Shown here in pieces: positions 9,035-17,543 of a stretch of DNA of 64,000 nt. Position 1 is the first letter of the stretch. Each line of letters starts with the position of its first letter. The stretch comes from Amycolatopsis sp. MtRt-6 (lineage in GTDB: Bacteria; Actinomycetota; Actinomycetes; Mycobacteriales; Pseudonocardiaceae): NCBI RefSeq assembly GCF_017308975.1, contig NZ_JADWPD010000011.1:186001-250000 (forward strand), read 5' to 3'. The position numbers were made by a program, and so were the translations under genes. The notes under the pieces are model-generated. The model was not told the DNA's origin and made no database searches. It saw nothing but the letters and a program-made list of their open reading frames with translations.

Positions 9035-9517
9035 TCAAGCGAGCGACCGGGCCATGAGAACGTCGTCGACGTCGGTGCCGTCGAGGCGGAATTCGCCGCG
9101 CAGCACGCCTTCGGTGACGAACCCGCAGCGCTCGTAGATCCGGCGGGCGCCGGTGTTGTGACCCAGCACGCGCAGCGTCAGCTTGCGGGCGCCCTTCCGC
9201 CGCGCCACCGCCACGGCGGCGTCCACGAGCTGCCGTCCGATGCCGAGCCGCTGCCGGTCCGGGTCGACCGCGAGCCCGCCGATGACCAGCACGTGCCGGT
9301 GGGCGGGGATGTCGAACCCGGCGGAGAGCCGGACGTACCCGGCGACCTCGCCCTCGTGCTCCGCGACGAGGAAGGTCCCGGGCTGCGCGCCCTCGCCGAA
9401 GAAGGGCGTACCAGGCTCGGGCGGGGGAGCGGGCGACACGGCCGAGGTCCAGGTGCGCGCGTCGATCCGGGCGAGCACGGTTTCGTCTTCGGCGCGGGCG
9501 AGGCGGATGGTGATCAC
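9035..9517 (-). CDS. GNAT-family N-acetyltransferase
   Basis: A 160-residue GNAT protein. The acetyl-CoA-binding motif is DRQRLGIGRQLVDAAVAVAR, preceded by VIGGLAVDP and followed by TLRVLGHNTGARRIYERCGFV, the standard motif A and B layout. Substrate unknown. The GTG start at 9517 overlaps the stop of the upstream membrane-protein gene (GTGA), so the two form a transcription unit. Confidence 0.88.
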   Translation of the reverse strand: MITIRLARAEDETVLARIDARTWTSAVSPAPPPEPGTPFFGEGAQPGTFLVAEHEGEVAGYVRLSAGFDIPAHRHVLVIGGLAVDPDRQRLGIGRQLVDAAVAVARRKGARKLTLRVLGHNTGARRIYERCGFVTEGVLRGEFRLDGTDVDDVLMARSLA

Positions 9518-10182
9518 CGGCTGAGTATCGTCCAGGCCTCTTCGAGGATTCCAGCCATTTCCCGCGGGTCGCGGTTGCCTTCGGAGCTCAGGCTCCGCAG
9601 CGTCACGGTCAGGCCCGGGCCGGTGCGCTGGCAGGTCTGGACGGAGGTCTGGTCCGGGTCCGGCGTCGATCCCGCGCGCACCGGGTCGTGGTGCACCAGG
9701 CACTGCACGTCCCCGAAGCGCACGAGTTCGGTGCTCGGCGCGGCCAGGCCCAGCGCCGCGGCGTCCTGGTACGGCGCGACGAGCCCGGGCGAAGGCGCGC
9801 GAACCGCGAGCAACTGGACCGAACGCAGGAGCTGGTCGTCCTGGTACTGCTGCACGACCGCGCCGGCGCCGCCGTAGGCCGCCGACACGCGGGCCGCGGT
9901 CTCCCGGTCGGACTTCCCGATCCGGTCGATGAGGGCCTGCCCTTTGGCCTTGTCGAGCTTCGCGACCGCGTCCTGGGCGCGGCTGAGCCCGCCCAGGTCC
10001 GCCGGCGCGGTCAGCGGCCCGCCGCTCGGGCCGTCGAGCAGGCTCAGCACCAGCCAGGGCACGCCGACCAGGACCGCGCCCGCCACGAAGCCGATCAGGC
10101 CGGTCACGGCCGGCCGGGCGAGCAGCGAGCGGGGCGGCACCGGGGTCTGCTGCCCGGGTGCCAGCGGGGAGTCCTCGGTCAC
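9514..10182 (-). CDS. Membrane-anchored protein of unknown function
   Basis: A 222-residue protein with a Pro-rich cytoplasmic N-terminus, one transmembrane helix at about residues 24-49 (AVTGLIGFVAGAVLVGVPWLVLSLL read in part), and an extracytoplasmic domain of about 170 residues containing two cysteines (VQCLVHH, VQTCQRT) that could form a disulphide. No family recognised. It precedes and overlaps the GNAT gene. Confidence 0.75.
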   Translation of the reverse strand: MTEDSPLAPGQQTPVPPRSLLARPAVTGLIGFVAGAVLVGVPWLVLSLLDGPSGGPLTAPADLGGLSRAQDAVAKLDKAKGQALIDRIGKSDRETAARVSAAYGGAGAVVQQYQDDQLLRSVQLLAVRAPSPGLVAPYQDAAALGLAAPSTELVRFGDVQCLVHHDPVRAGSTPDPDQTSVQTCQRTGPGLTVTLRSLSSEGNRDPREMAGILEEAWTILSR

Positions 10183-10237
10183 CCGGCCATCGTGGCGCGG
10201 CCCGGAACCCGGCGAAAGGGGAATTCCGCCGTTGCCC

Positions 10238-11128
10238 TCAAAGCAGGTGCGCGCGCCGCCAGATGCCCTCCGAGCGGCCGCCGATCAGGCCCGCGTCGCG
10301 CAGGAACGGCACGATCTTCCCGGCCATCCAGCGGCGCGTCTCGTGGAAGTGCGGGTTCGCCAGCGCCGCGGCGCGGCCTTCGCGCGGGTCGATCCCGACG
10401 CTGCGGTAGATCCGGGCGTCGACCATGCTGTCGATGACGCCGAACGCGACCAGCGCGGTCCGCAGCCGGTGCCGCCGCAGTGCCGCCTTCGACAGCTTCG
10501 GCGTCTCGCGCAGCACCTCCTCCTTGGCGAACCGGACGTGCCGGGCCTCCTCGACCACGTGGATGCGGTTGACCGAGCGGATCAGCGGCTGGATGCCGTC
10601 GTCGTCCATCATCGACCGCTGCAGCCGGTCGGTGGTCTCCTCCGCGACCAGCACGCTGGCGAACATGGACGGGCCGGCGGCGGTCGCGCCGAACACCTTC
10701 GCGGCGCGGTGCACCACCTTCGGGACGCCGTAGCGCGGGACACCGAGCCGCTCGGCGGTGCGGGCGAACATCACCGAGTGCCGCGTCTCGTCGCCGATCT
10801 CGGTCATCGCGTACTGCGCGTGCTCGGTGCGCGCGTCCAGGTCGAAGACGTACCGGGCGAGCAGCTGCATCAGGACGATTTCGAACCACAGCCCGACGCT
10901 CATGATGCTGGCGATCTCGTGCTTGGACAGCTCGATCCGCTGCTCCGGCGTCAGTTTCGCCCACAGCTCGGTGCCGTAGAGGGAGAGGCGCTCGAGCGGC
11001 ATGTACGCCTTGCCTTCGGCGAGCGGGGCGTCCCAGTCGACATCGACGTACGGGTCGTAGGAGTTCTTCGCGGAGCTCTTGAGCAGGCGAGCCGCGGTGA
11101 CGTCCCGGTCCTGGGCCTCGACGCCCAT
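10238..11128 (-). CDS. AurF-like diiron oxygenase
   Basis: A 296-residue protein of the AurF / p-aminobenzoate N-oxygenase family (ferritin-like fold). Candidate iron ligands appear in EIGDETRHSVMFA, VAEETTDRLQ and HVVEEARHVRFAKEE, the paired E/ExxRH signature. Family members oxidise aryl amines or other substrates with a diiron centre, but many genomic copies have no known substrate. Its gene is divergent from the TetR gene at 11217 with 88 bp between, so the latter is its probable regulator. Confidence 0.85.
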   Translation of the reverse strand: MGVEAQDRDVTAARLLKSSAKNSYDPYVDVDWDAPLAEGKAYMPLERLSLYGTELWAKLTPEQRIELSKHEIASIMSVGLWFEIVLMQLLARYVFDLDARTEHAQYAMTEIGDETRHSVMFARTAERLGVPRYGVPKVVHRAAKVFGATAAGPSMFASVLVAEETTDRLQRSMMDDDGIQPLIRSVNRIHVVEEARHVRFAKEEVLRETPKLSKAALRRHRLRTALVAFGVIDSMVDARIYRSVGIDPREGRAAALANPHFHETRRWMAGKIVPFLRDAGLIGGRSEGIWRRAHLL

Positions 11129-11142
11129 GGCGGCCTCCGTAA

Positions 11143-11184
11143 AGTAGGGGGTACGCGCTGTACTAGCTACTTCGGCGAGCGTAC
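11143..11184. promoter_or_regulatory. Candidate operator between aurF-like gene and tetR
   Basis: The 88-bp divergent region has nested inverted repeats: AGTAG (11143-11147) with CTACT (11167-11171), and GTACGC (11151-11156) with GCGTAC (11179-11184). Arms are short, so the exact TetR site is uncertain, but the clustering of GTAC elements between the two starts is suggestive. Confidence 0.4.
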
Positions 11185-11216
11185 ACCGCCCGGCGGGTGG
11201 TGAGTAGGCTTTCGCC

Positions 11217-11864
11217 GTGACCAAGGTCGACGGACGGGCGACGCGCTGGGCGGGCCAGCAGGAACGCCGGCGCGCGGAGTTCGTCGACGCGGCACTGGCG
11301 GCGATCGCCGAGCACGGCCCGGACGTCTCGACCGAGCAGATCGCCGAGCGCGCCGGCGTCGCCCGCACCCGCCTGTACCGGCACTTCTCCGACGCGGCGG
11401 ACCTCCGCCGGGCGATCGCCCAGCGGGCGGCCGAGCTGGTGACGGCGGACCTGGCGCCGCTCTGGCACCCCGAGGGCTCGCCGAACGAGATGATCTCCAC
11501 GGTGATCGCGACGCACCTGCGCTGGCTGACCGAGCACGCCCACCTGCACCGCTACCTGGCCCGCGGCGTCCCGGACGGCCCCGACGTCCGCGGGGCCATC
11601 GCCCGCCACCTCAGCGGCCTGTTCACCGGCTACCTGATGGCGTTCGGGCTCGATCCGGCCCCGGCGGACACGATCGCGTTCGGCCTGGTCGGCTACGTCG
11701 AATCGGCGACGACCCGCTGGCTCGATCACCCGGGCGAGCTCAGCCTGGCCCAGCTGACGGCCCAGCTGACGGGCACGATCTGGGCGATGCTGGACCACAC
11801 GCTGCGCGCGGGCGGGGTCGAACTGGACCCGGACCGGCCGTTGCCGCTTCCGGAGGGGCTTTAG
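11217..11864 (+). CDS. TetR-family transcriptional regulator
   Basis: A 215-residue TetR protein: RRAEFVDAALAAIAEHGPD, then VSTEQIAERAGVARTRLYRHF as the helix-turn-helix, then a helical effector domain. The GTG start at 11217 is the first plausible one. It is transcribed away from the AurF-like gene and converges on dinB, sharing 4 bases at the stops. Likely a local repressor of the diiron enzyme. Confidence 0.88.
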   Translation: MTKVDGRATRWAGQQERRRAEFVDAALAAIAEHGPDVSTEQIAERAGVARTRLYRHFSDAADLRRAIAQRAAELVTADLAPLWHPEGSPNEMISTVIATHLRWLTEHAHLHRYLARGVPDGPDVRGAIARHLSGLFTGYLMAFGLDPAPADTIAFGLVGYVESATTRWLDHPGELSLAQLTAQLTGTIWAMLDHTLRAGGVELDPDRPLPLPEGL

Positions 11865-12886
11865 TCTTCGCGCGGGAACTCGGCCCGCACACCGAGCAGC
11901 CGCACCGCGCGGGTCAGCTCGAACATCCCCAGCACCTCCTGCGCCGCCCGGTCGAGCTCGCCGGCGTCCGACGTCGGTTCCGGCAGCGTGATGCTGTGCG
12001 TGTGGGTCAGGAACGGCACGAACCGCACCTTGACCGCCACCCGCGCCGCCGGGCGGCCTTCCTCCAGGACGTCCTGGGCGACGCGTTTGGCCAGTGCCGA
12101 GACCTCGGCCGCCATCTCCGCCGGGTCGGCCAGGTCGCGCTGGAACGTCGTCTCGCGGCTGCGGGACCGGGCCACCCACGGTGTCGCGCTGACCTCGGCG
12201 TCGCTGATGCCGCCGCCCAGCAGGCGCAGCCAGGGACCGGTCTTCGGGCCGAACCGCGCCGCCAGCTCAGCCGGGTCCGAGCCGGCCAGGTCGAGGACGG
12301 TGTGGATGCCCAGTCCGGCGAGCTTCTTCGCGGTCTTGCCGCCGATGCCCCACAACGCGTCGGTCGGGCGGTCCGCCATCACCGCCCACCAGTTCTCCCG
12401 CGTCAGCCGGAAGATCCCGCCCGGCTTGCCGAACCCGGTGGCGAGCTTGGCCCGCAGCTTGTTGTCGCCGATCCCGACCGCGCACGACAGCCCCGTCTCG
12501 CGCGCCACCGCCTCCTTGATCGCGACGGCCAGCGCTTCGGGGTCGTCCGCCTCCGCGCCGGCGAAGGCCTCGTCCCAGCCCAGCACCTCGACCACCACCG
12601 GCAGCTCGCGCACCGCGGCCATCACGCGCGCCGACACCTCGAGGTAGGCGTCCGGGTCGCTGGGCAGGAAGACGGCGTCCGGGCAGCGCTTGGCGGCGAC
12701 GCGCAGCGGCATGCCGGACTGGACACCGAACTCGCGGGCCTCGTAGGACGCCGTCGCCACGACGGCGCGCTCGGTGGGGTCGCCGTTGCCGCCGACCACG
12801 ACGGGCTTTCCGCGCAGCTCCGGGTGGCGGGCGATCTCGACCGCGGCGATGAACTGGTCGAGGTCGACGTGCAGGACCCACTTCAC
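11861..12886 (-). CDS. dinB: DNA polymerase IV (Y-family, DinB)
   Basis: A 341-residue Y-family translesion polymerase. The N-terminal catalytic motif is HVDLDQFIAAVE with the first metal-binding aspartate, and the second catalytic pair is the D-E of GWDEAFAG. Helix-hairpin-helix residues (LWGIGGKTAKKLAGLGI) and a little-finger domain follow. The GWDEAF form replaces the more common SIDEA(Y/F). There is no obvious beta-clamp peptide at the C-terminus (it ends RAEFPRED). It is followed on the same strand by nothing and converges on tetR. Confidence 0.92.
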   Translation of the reverse strand: MKWVLHVDLDQFIAAVEIARHPELRGKPVVVGGNGDPTERAVVATASYEAREFGVQSGMPLRVAAKRCPDAVFLPSDPDAYLEVSARVMAAVRELPVVVEVLGWDEAFAGAEADDPEALAVAIKEAVARETGLSCAVGIGDNKLRAKLATGFGKPGGIFRLTRENWWAVMADRPTDALWGIGGKTAKKLAGLGIHTVLDLAGSDPAELAARFGPKTGPWLRLLGGGISDAEVSATPWVARSRSRETTFQRDLADPAEMAAEVSALAKRVAQDVLEEGRPAARVAVKVRFVPFLTHTHSITLPEPTSDAGELDRAAQEVLGMFELTRAVRLLGVRAEFPRED

Positions 12887-12900
12887 CAGCTCAGTCTGCC

Positions 12901-13164
12901 TCAGATCTTGTGCCGCGCCACGTGTGTCCAGACGGTGCCGGTGAGCGCGAGGATCCCGCAGAGCGTCACGCCGGGATCGGGCAGGACAAGCCCGAGGACC
13001 AGCAGTGTCACGGCGGTGATGTCGAAGAAGATCAGGAGGGTGCTGCGGAGCGCGCGCGACTTCGGGCGACGGCCGTCGCGCAGCGCGGCAGCCAGTTCCG
13101 GGTCGCTGAGCTCGAGACTGCGCTCGATCTTCTCCAGCTCCGTGCGGTCGTGGTGACTGAGCAT
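12901..13164 (-). CDS. DUF3040 membrane protein
   Basis: An 87-residue DUF3040 protein: N-terminal helix LEKIERSLELSDPELAAALRDGR, then two membrane helices (LLIFFDITAVTLLVLGLVL and VTLCGILALTGTVWTHV). Function unknown; common in actinobacteria. The ATG follows GAAGGAGG. A sigma-B/F-type promoter lies 44 bp upstream, linking it to the stress genes at the far end of the window, where a second DUF3040 gene occurs. Confidence 0.85.
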   Translation of the reverse strand: MLSHHDRTELEKIERSLELSDPELAAALRDGRRPKSRALRSTLLIFFDITAVTLLVLGLVLPDPGVTLCGILALTGTVWTHVARHKI

Positions 13165-13207
13165 CGGGCCTCCTTCGGCGCCGAACCCGCCGTATCGCCG
13201 TAGCGAA

Positions 13208-13231
13208 TACCCAATCGTCCTCCGAACGAAC
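13208..13231 (-). promoter_or_regulatory. Sigma-B/F-type promoter of the DUF3040 gene
   Basis: On the minus strand GTTC (13231-13228), a 15-base spacer and GGGTA (13212-13208) match the GTTT-N15-GGGTA pattern of SigB/SigF-group promoters. It lies 44 bp ahead of the DUF3040 start codon. Confidence 0.6.
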
Positions 13232-13426
13232 CGCCGAACGCCTTCCGATTTCGTGCTTTTCTCTGGTCCGTCCGGGTGATCCGCGCTCCGTGACCGGGTT
13301 CGGCCACGTTAAGTTGCCCTCGAACGTGGCCGGTCACGGCCGGACGGTGGGTGGGGGCGGCCGGAGGGCCACGTCCTGTCGTCGCGCCGGTGCCCGGTCA
13401 GGCCCTTCAAGCAGCCGGAGGACTTG

Positions 13427-14488
13427 ATGACCCTGCCCACCGAACCGATCGGCAGCATCCCGCGCCCCGCCTACCTCGTCGAGGGGCTCGGTGACTTCGC
13501 GGCCGGCCGGATCGACGCCGCCGCGCTCGCCGAGCTCGAGAGCCGGGCACTGGCCGACACGATCCGCCGGTTCGAGGAGACCGGCTCCCCGGTGCTGACC
13601 GACGGGGAACAGGGCAAGCCGAGCTTCGCGACGTACCCGCTGGCCGGGCTGGACGCGCTCGCGCCCGACGGCGTCGTCATCCCGTTCGCCGACGGCCACA
13701 CCCGGCAGCTGCCGCGGCTCACCGCGGGACCGTTCCGCTACGCGACGCACGCCGGCTCCTACCTCACGCGGGCGAAGGCGCTGACCGACCGCCCGGTCAA
13801 GCAGGCGGTGATCGCCGCGTCCGCGCTCTCGCTGATCTACCCGGGCGACGGCATCGAGGGCTACTCGCAGGAGCAGTTCGTCGCCGACCTGGTGAACGAG
13901 GCCGAGGCCGACATCCGGGGCAGCCTCGACGCGGGCGCGGACAGCGTGCAGATCGACTTCACCGAGGGACGGCTGTCGCTGAAGCTCGACCCGTCCGGCG
14001 GCCTGCTGCGGCAGTTCGTCGAGCTCAACAACGCCGTGCTCGACCGGTTCACCGCCGAGGAACGCGCGAAGATCGGCGTCCACACCTGTCCGGGCGGCGA
14101 CCAGGACTCGGTGCACAGCCTCGACGTCGACTACGCGGGGCTGCTGCCGGCGTTGTTCGACCTCAAGGCCGGCCGGTTCTTCGTCCAGCTGGCGAGTGAA
14201 GCCGAGCCGGAGCGCGCGCTGCGGGTGATCGCCGACAACCTGAAGGCGGACCAGCGGGTGTTCGTCGGCGTCACCGACCCGATCGACCCGCGCGTGGAGA
14301 CCGCGGAGGAGGTCAGGGACCGGGTCCTGACCGCGGCGAAGTACGTACCGGCCGAGCGGCTGGGCACCTGCGACGACTGCGGGTTCTCGCCGTTCGCCGA
14401 CGACACGTCGACCTCGCGCGACATCGCGTTCGCGAAGATCGCGGCCCGCGTCGAGGGCACGCGGCTGGCGTCGGAGCAGCTCGGCTGA
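13427..14488 (+). CDS. MetE-like cobalamin-independent methionine synthase family protein
   Basis: A 353-residue protein equivalent to only the C-terminal catalytic barrel of MetE. Zinc ligands are visible: H219 and C221 in HTCPGGDQD, and C315/C318 in TCDDCGFSP. Such stand-alone barrels transfer methyl or alkyl groups between thiols and are not necessarily methionine synthases. The ATG at 13427 is preferred to the TTG at 13424 because GGAGG (13417-13421) is well placed. It stands alone on its strand; no B12 or SAM riboswitch was recognised upstream. Confidence 0.85.
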   Translation: MTLPTEPIGSIPRPAYLVEGLGDFAAGRIDAAALAELESRALADTIRRFEETGSPVLTDGEQGKPSFATYPLAGLDALAPDGVVIPFADGHTRQLPRLTAGPFRYATHAGSYLTRAKALTDRPVKQAVIAASALSLIYPGDGIEGYSQEQFVADLVNEAEADIRGSLDAGADSVQIDFTEGRLSLKLDPSGGLLRQFVELNNAVLDRFTAEERAKIGVHTCPGGDQDSVHSLDVDYAGLLPALFDLKAGRFFVQLASEAEPERALRVIADNLKADQRVFVGVTDPIDPRVETAEEVRDRVLTAAKYVPAERLGTCDDCGFSPFADDTSTSRDIAFAKIAARVEGTRLASEQLG

Positions 14489-14503
14489 GGGTCGCTCCCG
14501 GGC

Positions 14504-15136
14504 TCACGCCGTTTCGGCGGCGACCTTCAGCCCGAGGGCGACGAGCACGGTACCCAGGACGGCGTCGAGACCCCGGCGCACGCGGCCGGCGCTGAAGAAC
14601 TTCTTCAGCGCCCCGACCACGACGGCGAGGGTGACGAACCACAGGACCGTGCCGGCGGTGGCGATCGCGGCCAGTTCGAGCGTCTGCAGGGTGGAGCCGT
14701 CGGCGGGCAGGAACTGGGGCAGCAGGGCCAGGAAGTACACGGCGACCTTGGGGTTGAGCAGGTTCGTCACCAGCCCCTGCCGGAAGGCGGCCCCGGCGGT
14801 GAGCTGCCGCGCCTCGGTGGCCGCCGCGAGATCCCGGTACTCGCCGCGCCGCACGGCCAGCCACGCCTTGACACCGAGGAAGACGAGGTAGGCGGCCCCG
14901 GCCAGCTTGACGACGGTGAAGGCGACCGCGGAAGCGGTGAGCACGGCGGCCACCCCGAGGGCGATCGCGACCACCCAGGCGAAGACACCGAGCGCGATCC
15001 CGGCCCCGGCGGCGATCCCGGCCCGCCGGCCACCGGTGAGAGAGGAGCGCGTCACGACGACGAAGTCGGGCCCGGGCGACATCGCCCCGAGCACGACGAC
15101 CAGGAGGAAGGAAGCGGCGGTGGCACCGGGGATCAT
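14504..15136 (-). CDS. LysE/RhtB-family exporter
   Basis: A 210-residue inner-membrane protein of the LysE superfamily with about six membrane helices. It has the family signature GAMSPGPDFVVVTRSSLTGGRRAG near the N-terminus and NLLNPKVAVYFLALLPQF in the middle. These proteins export amino acids or small metabolites. The ATG at 15136 (MIPGATAASFLLVVVLG) matches the family start. It is divergent from the GTP cyclohydrolase II gene. Confidence 0.92.
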   Translation of the reverse strand: MIPGATAASFLLVVVLGAMSPGPDFVVVTRSSLTGGRRAGIAAGAGIALGVFAWVVAIALGVAAVLTASAVAFTVVKLAGAAYLVFLGVKAWLAVRRGEYRDLAAATEARQLTAGAAFRQGLVTNLLNPKVAVYFLALLPQFLPADGSTLQTLELAAIATAGTVLWFVTLAVVVGALKKFFSAGRVRRGLDAVLGTVLVALGLKVAAETA

Positions 15137-15222
15137 GGCCCGAGAATACGACCTGTCCGCCACCGGTTTTCGGAGAAACTGCCGTGAAAGTTCGAATTTG
15201 AACCTCGTGTAGGGTCGATCTT

Positions 15223-15858
15223 GTGGGTGACTCCAGGGGCGACGGCATGACGGCTGAGGTGCGGACACGGGTGCGGATCCCGCTGCGGCTCGACGGCGGC
15301 GTCGCGGTCGACGCCGAAGCCGTCACCTTCCGGGGCCTGGCCGACGGCGGGGAGCACCTGGCGTTCGTCCTGGGCACGCCCGGTGACGTGCCGCTGGTGC
15401 GGCCGCACTCGGAATGCCTCACCGGCGACGTCTTCGGGTCGGCGCGCTGCGACTGCGGCCCGCAGCTGGCCGAGGCTGTCTCGCGGATCTCCGAGACCGG
15501 CGGGTACCTGCTGTACCTGCGCCAGGAGGGCCGGGGGATCGGGCTGTACAACAAGCTCGACGCCTACGCCCTGCAGGACGGCGGCCTCGACACCTACGCC
15601 GCGAACGCCGCGCTCGGCCTGCCCGAGGACGCCCGCGACTACACGGTCGCCGCGCAGATGCTGGGTGCGCTCGGGGTGGCTCGGGTGGACCTGCTGTCGA
15701 ACAACCCCGACAAGGCGACGCAGCTGCGCGCGGCCGGGATCGCGGTGCGCGACCGGGTGCCGACCGGCGTGTTCGCGACGGAGAGCAACGTCCGGTACCT
15801 GCGGGCCAAGGTCGAGCAGACCGGGCACACGCTGAGCCTGCCCGGGCTGGCCAGCTGA
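15223..15858 (+). CDS. ribA: GTP cyclohydrolase II
   Basis: A 211-residue stand-alone GTP cyclohydrolase II, which opens GTP to the 2,5-diamino-6-ribosylamino-pyrimidinone for riboflavin or deazaflavin-type products. Zinc ligands are C65, C76 and C78 (C-x10-C-x-C), followed by the catalytic RQEGRGIGLYNKLDAYALQD region. Most actinobacterial RibA is fused to RibB; this one is not and has no rib neighbours, so it may be a paralogue serving secondary metabolism. The start may be GTG 15223 or ATG 15247; neither has a strong ribosome site. Confidence 0.9.
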   Translation: MGDSRGDGMTAEVRTRVRIPLRLDGGVAVDAEAVTFRGLADGGEHLAFVLGTPGDVPLVRPHSECLTGDVFGSARCDCGPQLAEAVSRISETGGYLLYLRQEGRGIGLYNKLDAYALQDGGLDTYAANAALGLPEDARDYTVAAQMLGALGVARVDLLSNNPDKATQLRAAGIAVRDRVPTGVFATESNVRYLRAKVEQTGHTLSLPGLAS

Positions 15859-15880
15859 GCGGCGCCGGCCCGGGTCAGGT

Positions 15881-15960
15881 CGCGTGCCGGAGGGTCGGTA
15901 GGCGTACCTCGAGAGTCGGCCGGTGTACCTGGAAGGTCGGGTTGCCCTGGACGGTCAGGT
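15881..15960. repeat. 20-bp-period tandem repeat (4 degenerate units)
   Basis: Four 20-bp units start at 15881, 15901, 15921 and 15941. The best-conserved core is GTGTACCTGGAAGGTCGG (from 15923); the others differ at several bases. They lie between the convergent ribA and marR ends. The same repeat occurs at 60096-60135. Confidence 0.75.
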
Positions 15961-16485
15961 GAGGCGCTGGGCCGCCGCGGCCGCCGGGCTCGTGGTCAGT
16001 TTCTCCAGGAGCCCGATCAGCGTCGTCTGCTCCGCCGGGGTCAGTGCCGCCACCCAGGCCCGCTCGCGCGTGTTGTGCTCCTGGTAGGCGTCGGTCACCG
16101 CGGTGTGGCCCGCTTCGGTCAGCGCCAGCCGCACCGCGCGGCGGTCGTGGGGGACTGCGGTGCGCGTCACCAGGCCGTCCCGCTCCAGGGTCTTGACCAG
16201 TGCCGACACCGCCGCCCGGCTCATCCCCGCCAGGCGGGCCACGTGGCGGGACTCGAGCGGGCCGGCCAGCCACAGCACGAACAGCACCCGGAAGCCGCCC
16301 CAGCTCCAGCCGCGGGGGCGGTGGACCGTCGACTCCCAGTCGTAGACCAGCGCGCCGGCCAGGCGGTGCAGCGTCAGGCCGAGGCGCATCGCCACCGGGT
16401 CGGTCGCGGGCAGCTCGGCCTGCGTCTTCCCGATCGCGTAGTCGACGAACGAGAGGTAGTCGAGGTCGGCCGGTCGGTCGGTCAT
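15955..16485 (-). CDS. MarR-family transcriptional regulator
   Basis: A 176-residue MarR protein. The winged helix reads SRHVARLAGMSRAAVSALVKTLERDGLV followed by the wing TRTAVPHDRRAVRLALTEAG. The long N-terminus (about 60 residues) supplies the dimer helices. It is divergent from the MBL/flavin hydroxylase operon, and a MarR-like palindrome lies in the shared promoter region. Confidence 0.9.
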   Translation of the reverse strand: MTDRPADLDYLSFVDYAIGKTQAELPATDPVAMRLGLTLHRLAGALVYDWESTVHRPRGWSWGGFRVLFVLWLAGPLESRHVARLAGMSRAAVSALVKTLERDGLVTRTAVPHDRRAVRLALTEAGHTAVTDAYQEHNTRERAWVAALTPAEQTTLIGLLEKLTTSPAAAAAQRLT

Positions 16486-16548
16486 GCGGCCCAGGTTAGG
16501 GGCAACGGGGTTCCCCGCGGCGGTCCGGCGGATTAGCCTGGCTCGATA

Positions 16549-16562
16549 GTCAATCCTTTGAC
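16549..16562. promoter_or_regulatory. Candidate MarR operator
   Basis: A perfect inverted repeat GTCAA-TCCT-TTGAC, 19 bp upstream of the MBL-protein start and overlapping a possible -10 GATAGT (16545-16550). Size and spacing suit a MarR dimer, and the divergent marR lies 64 bp away. Confidence 0.6.
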
Positions 16563-16580
16563 GATCAAGGAGCGCTCGCC

Positions 16581-17543
16581 GTGACGAAGAAAGCCTTCGC
16601 CTCTTCGGCCGACCTGGCGGAGAAAGCGCAGACCCTGGAAGTGCTCGCGGACGGCGTCTACGCGCTGACCGCCGAGGGCGACCCGAACATCGGCGCGATC
16701 GAAGGCGAGGACTTCCTCGTCTGCTTCGAAGCGCTGGCCACGCCCGTCGCGGCCGGGGAGTGGCTCGCGAAACTGCGCGAGCACACCGACAAGCCCGTGC
16801 GGTACCTGGTGCTCAGCCACTACCACGCCGTGCGGGTGCTGGGCGCGTCCGCGTTCGACGCCGACGTCATCGTCGCGCACGAGAACACCCGCGCCCTGGT
16901 CGCCGAGCGCGGCAAGGAGGACTGGGAAAGCGAGTTCGGCCGGATGCCGCGGCTGGCGAAGGGCGCCGAATCGGTGCCCGGGCTGACCTGGCCGACGCTG
17001 ACCTTCTCCGACCGGCTCACGATCGACCTCGGCGGCGACCGCGGCGACCTCGTCCTGCAGTACTGCGGGCGCGGCCACACCGAGGGCGACATCGTCGCCT
17101 GGCTGCCCCGCGAAAAGATCCTCTACGCCGGCGACCTCGTGGAAGCCGAAGCCGCGCTGTACACCGGCGACGCCTTCCACCGCGACTGGGCTTCGTCCAC
17201 TTTGGACCGGGTCGCCGCGTTCGGGGCCGAGACCCTGGTCGGCGGCCGCGGCGGGGTGAGCCGCGGGGCGGCGGCGGTCGACGCCGCCATCGCGCAGACC
17301 CGGCACTTCCTCGACACGATGATCCGCGAGGTCGGCGCGGTCCGCGACGCCGGCGGCACGCTCAAGGAGGCCTTCGAGCGGACGCACGTCGCGCTGAACG
17401 ACCGGTACGGGCACTGGCCGATCTTCGAGCACTGCCTGCCCTTCGACGTCTCGCGGCTGTGGGACGAGCTGGGCGGCATCGAACGGCCGGTGGTGTGGAC
17501 GGCCGAACGGGACCGCGAAGTCTGGGACCGGCTCCAAGGATGA
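16581..17543 (+). CDS. MBL-fold hydrolase-like protein with altered metal motif
   Basis: A 320-residue metallo-beta-lactamase-fold protein. The first metal motif reads SHYHAVRVLGA, so only the first two histidines of HxHxDH remain and D and H are replaced by V and R. The later ligands are present (GRGHTEGD and AGDLVEAEA). It may bind a single metal or act on a different substrate. The GTG start lies 18 bases after the operator; the stop overlaps the flavin hydroxylase ATG (ATGA). The pair probably belongs to one aromatic or quinone degradation step. Confidence 0.85.
   Translation: MTKKAFASSADLAEKAQTLEVLADGVYALTAEGDPNIGAIEGEDFLVCFEALATPVAAGEWLAKLREHTDKPVRYLVLSHYHAVRVLGASAFDADVIVAHENTRALVAERGKEDWESEFGRMPRLAKGAESVPGLTWPTLTFSDRLTIDLGGDRGDLVLQYCGRGHTEGDIVAWLPREKILYAGDLVEAEAALYTGDAFHRDWASSTLDRVAAFGAETLVGGRGGVSRGAAAVDAAIAQTRHFLDTMIREVGAVRDAGGTLKEAFERTHVALNDRYGHWPIFEHCLPFDVSRLWDELGGIERPVVWTAERDREVWDRLQG

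Noticed and set aside
15881..15960. CRISPR-like array
   Set aside because: The 20-bp units are contiguous without spacers and no cas genes are present.
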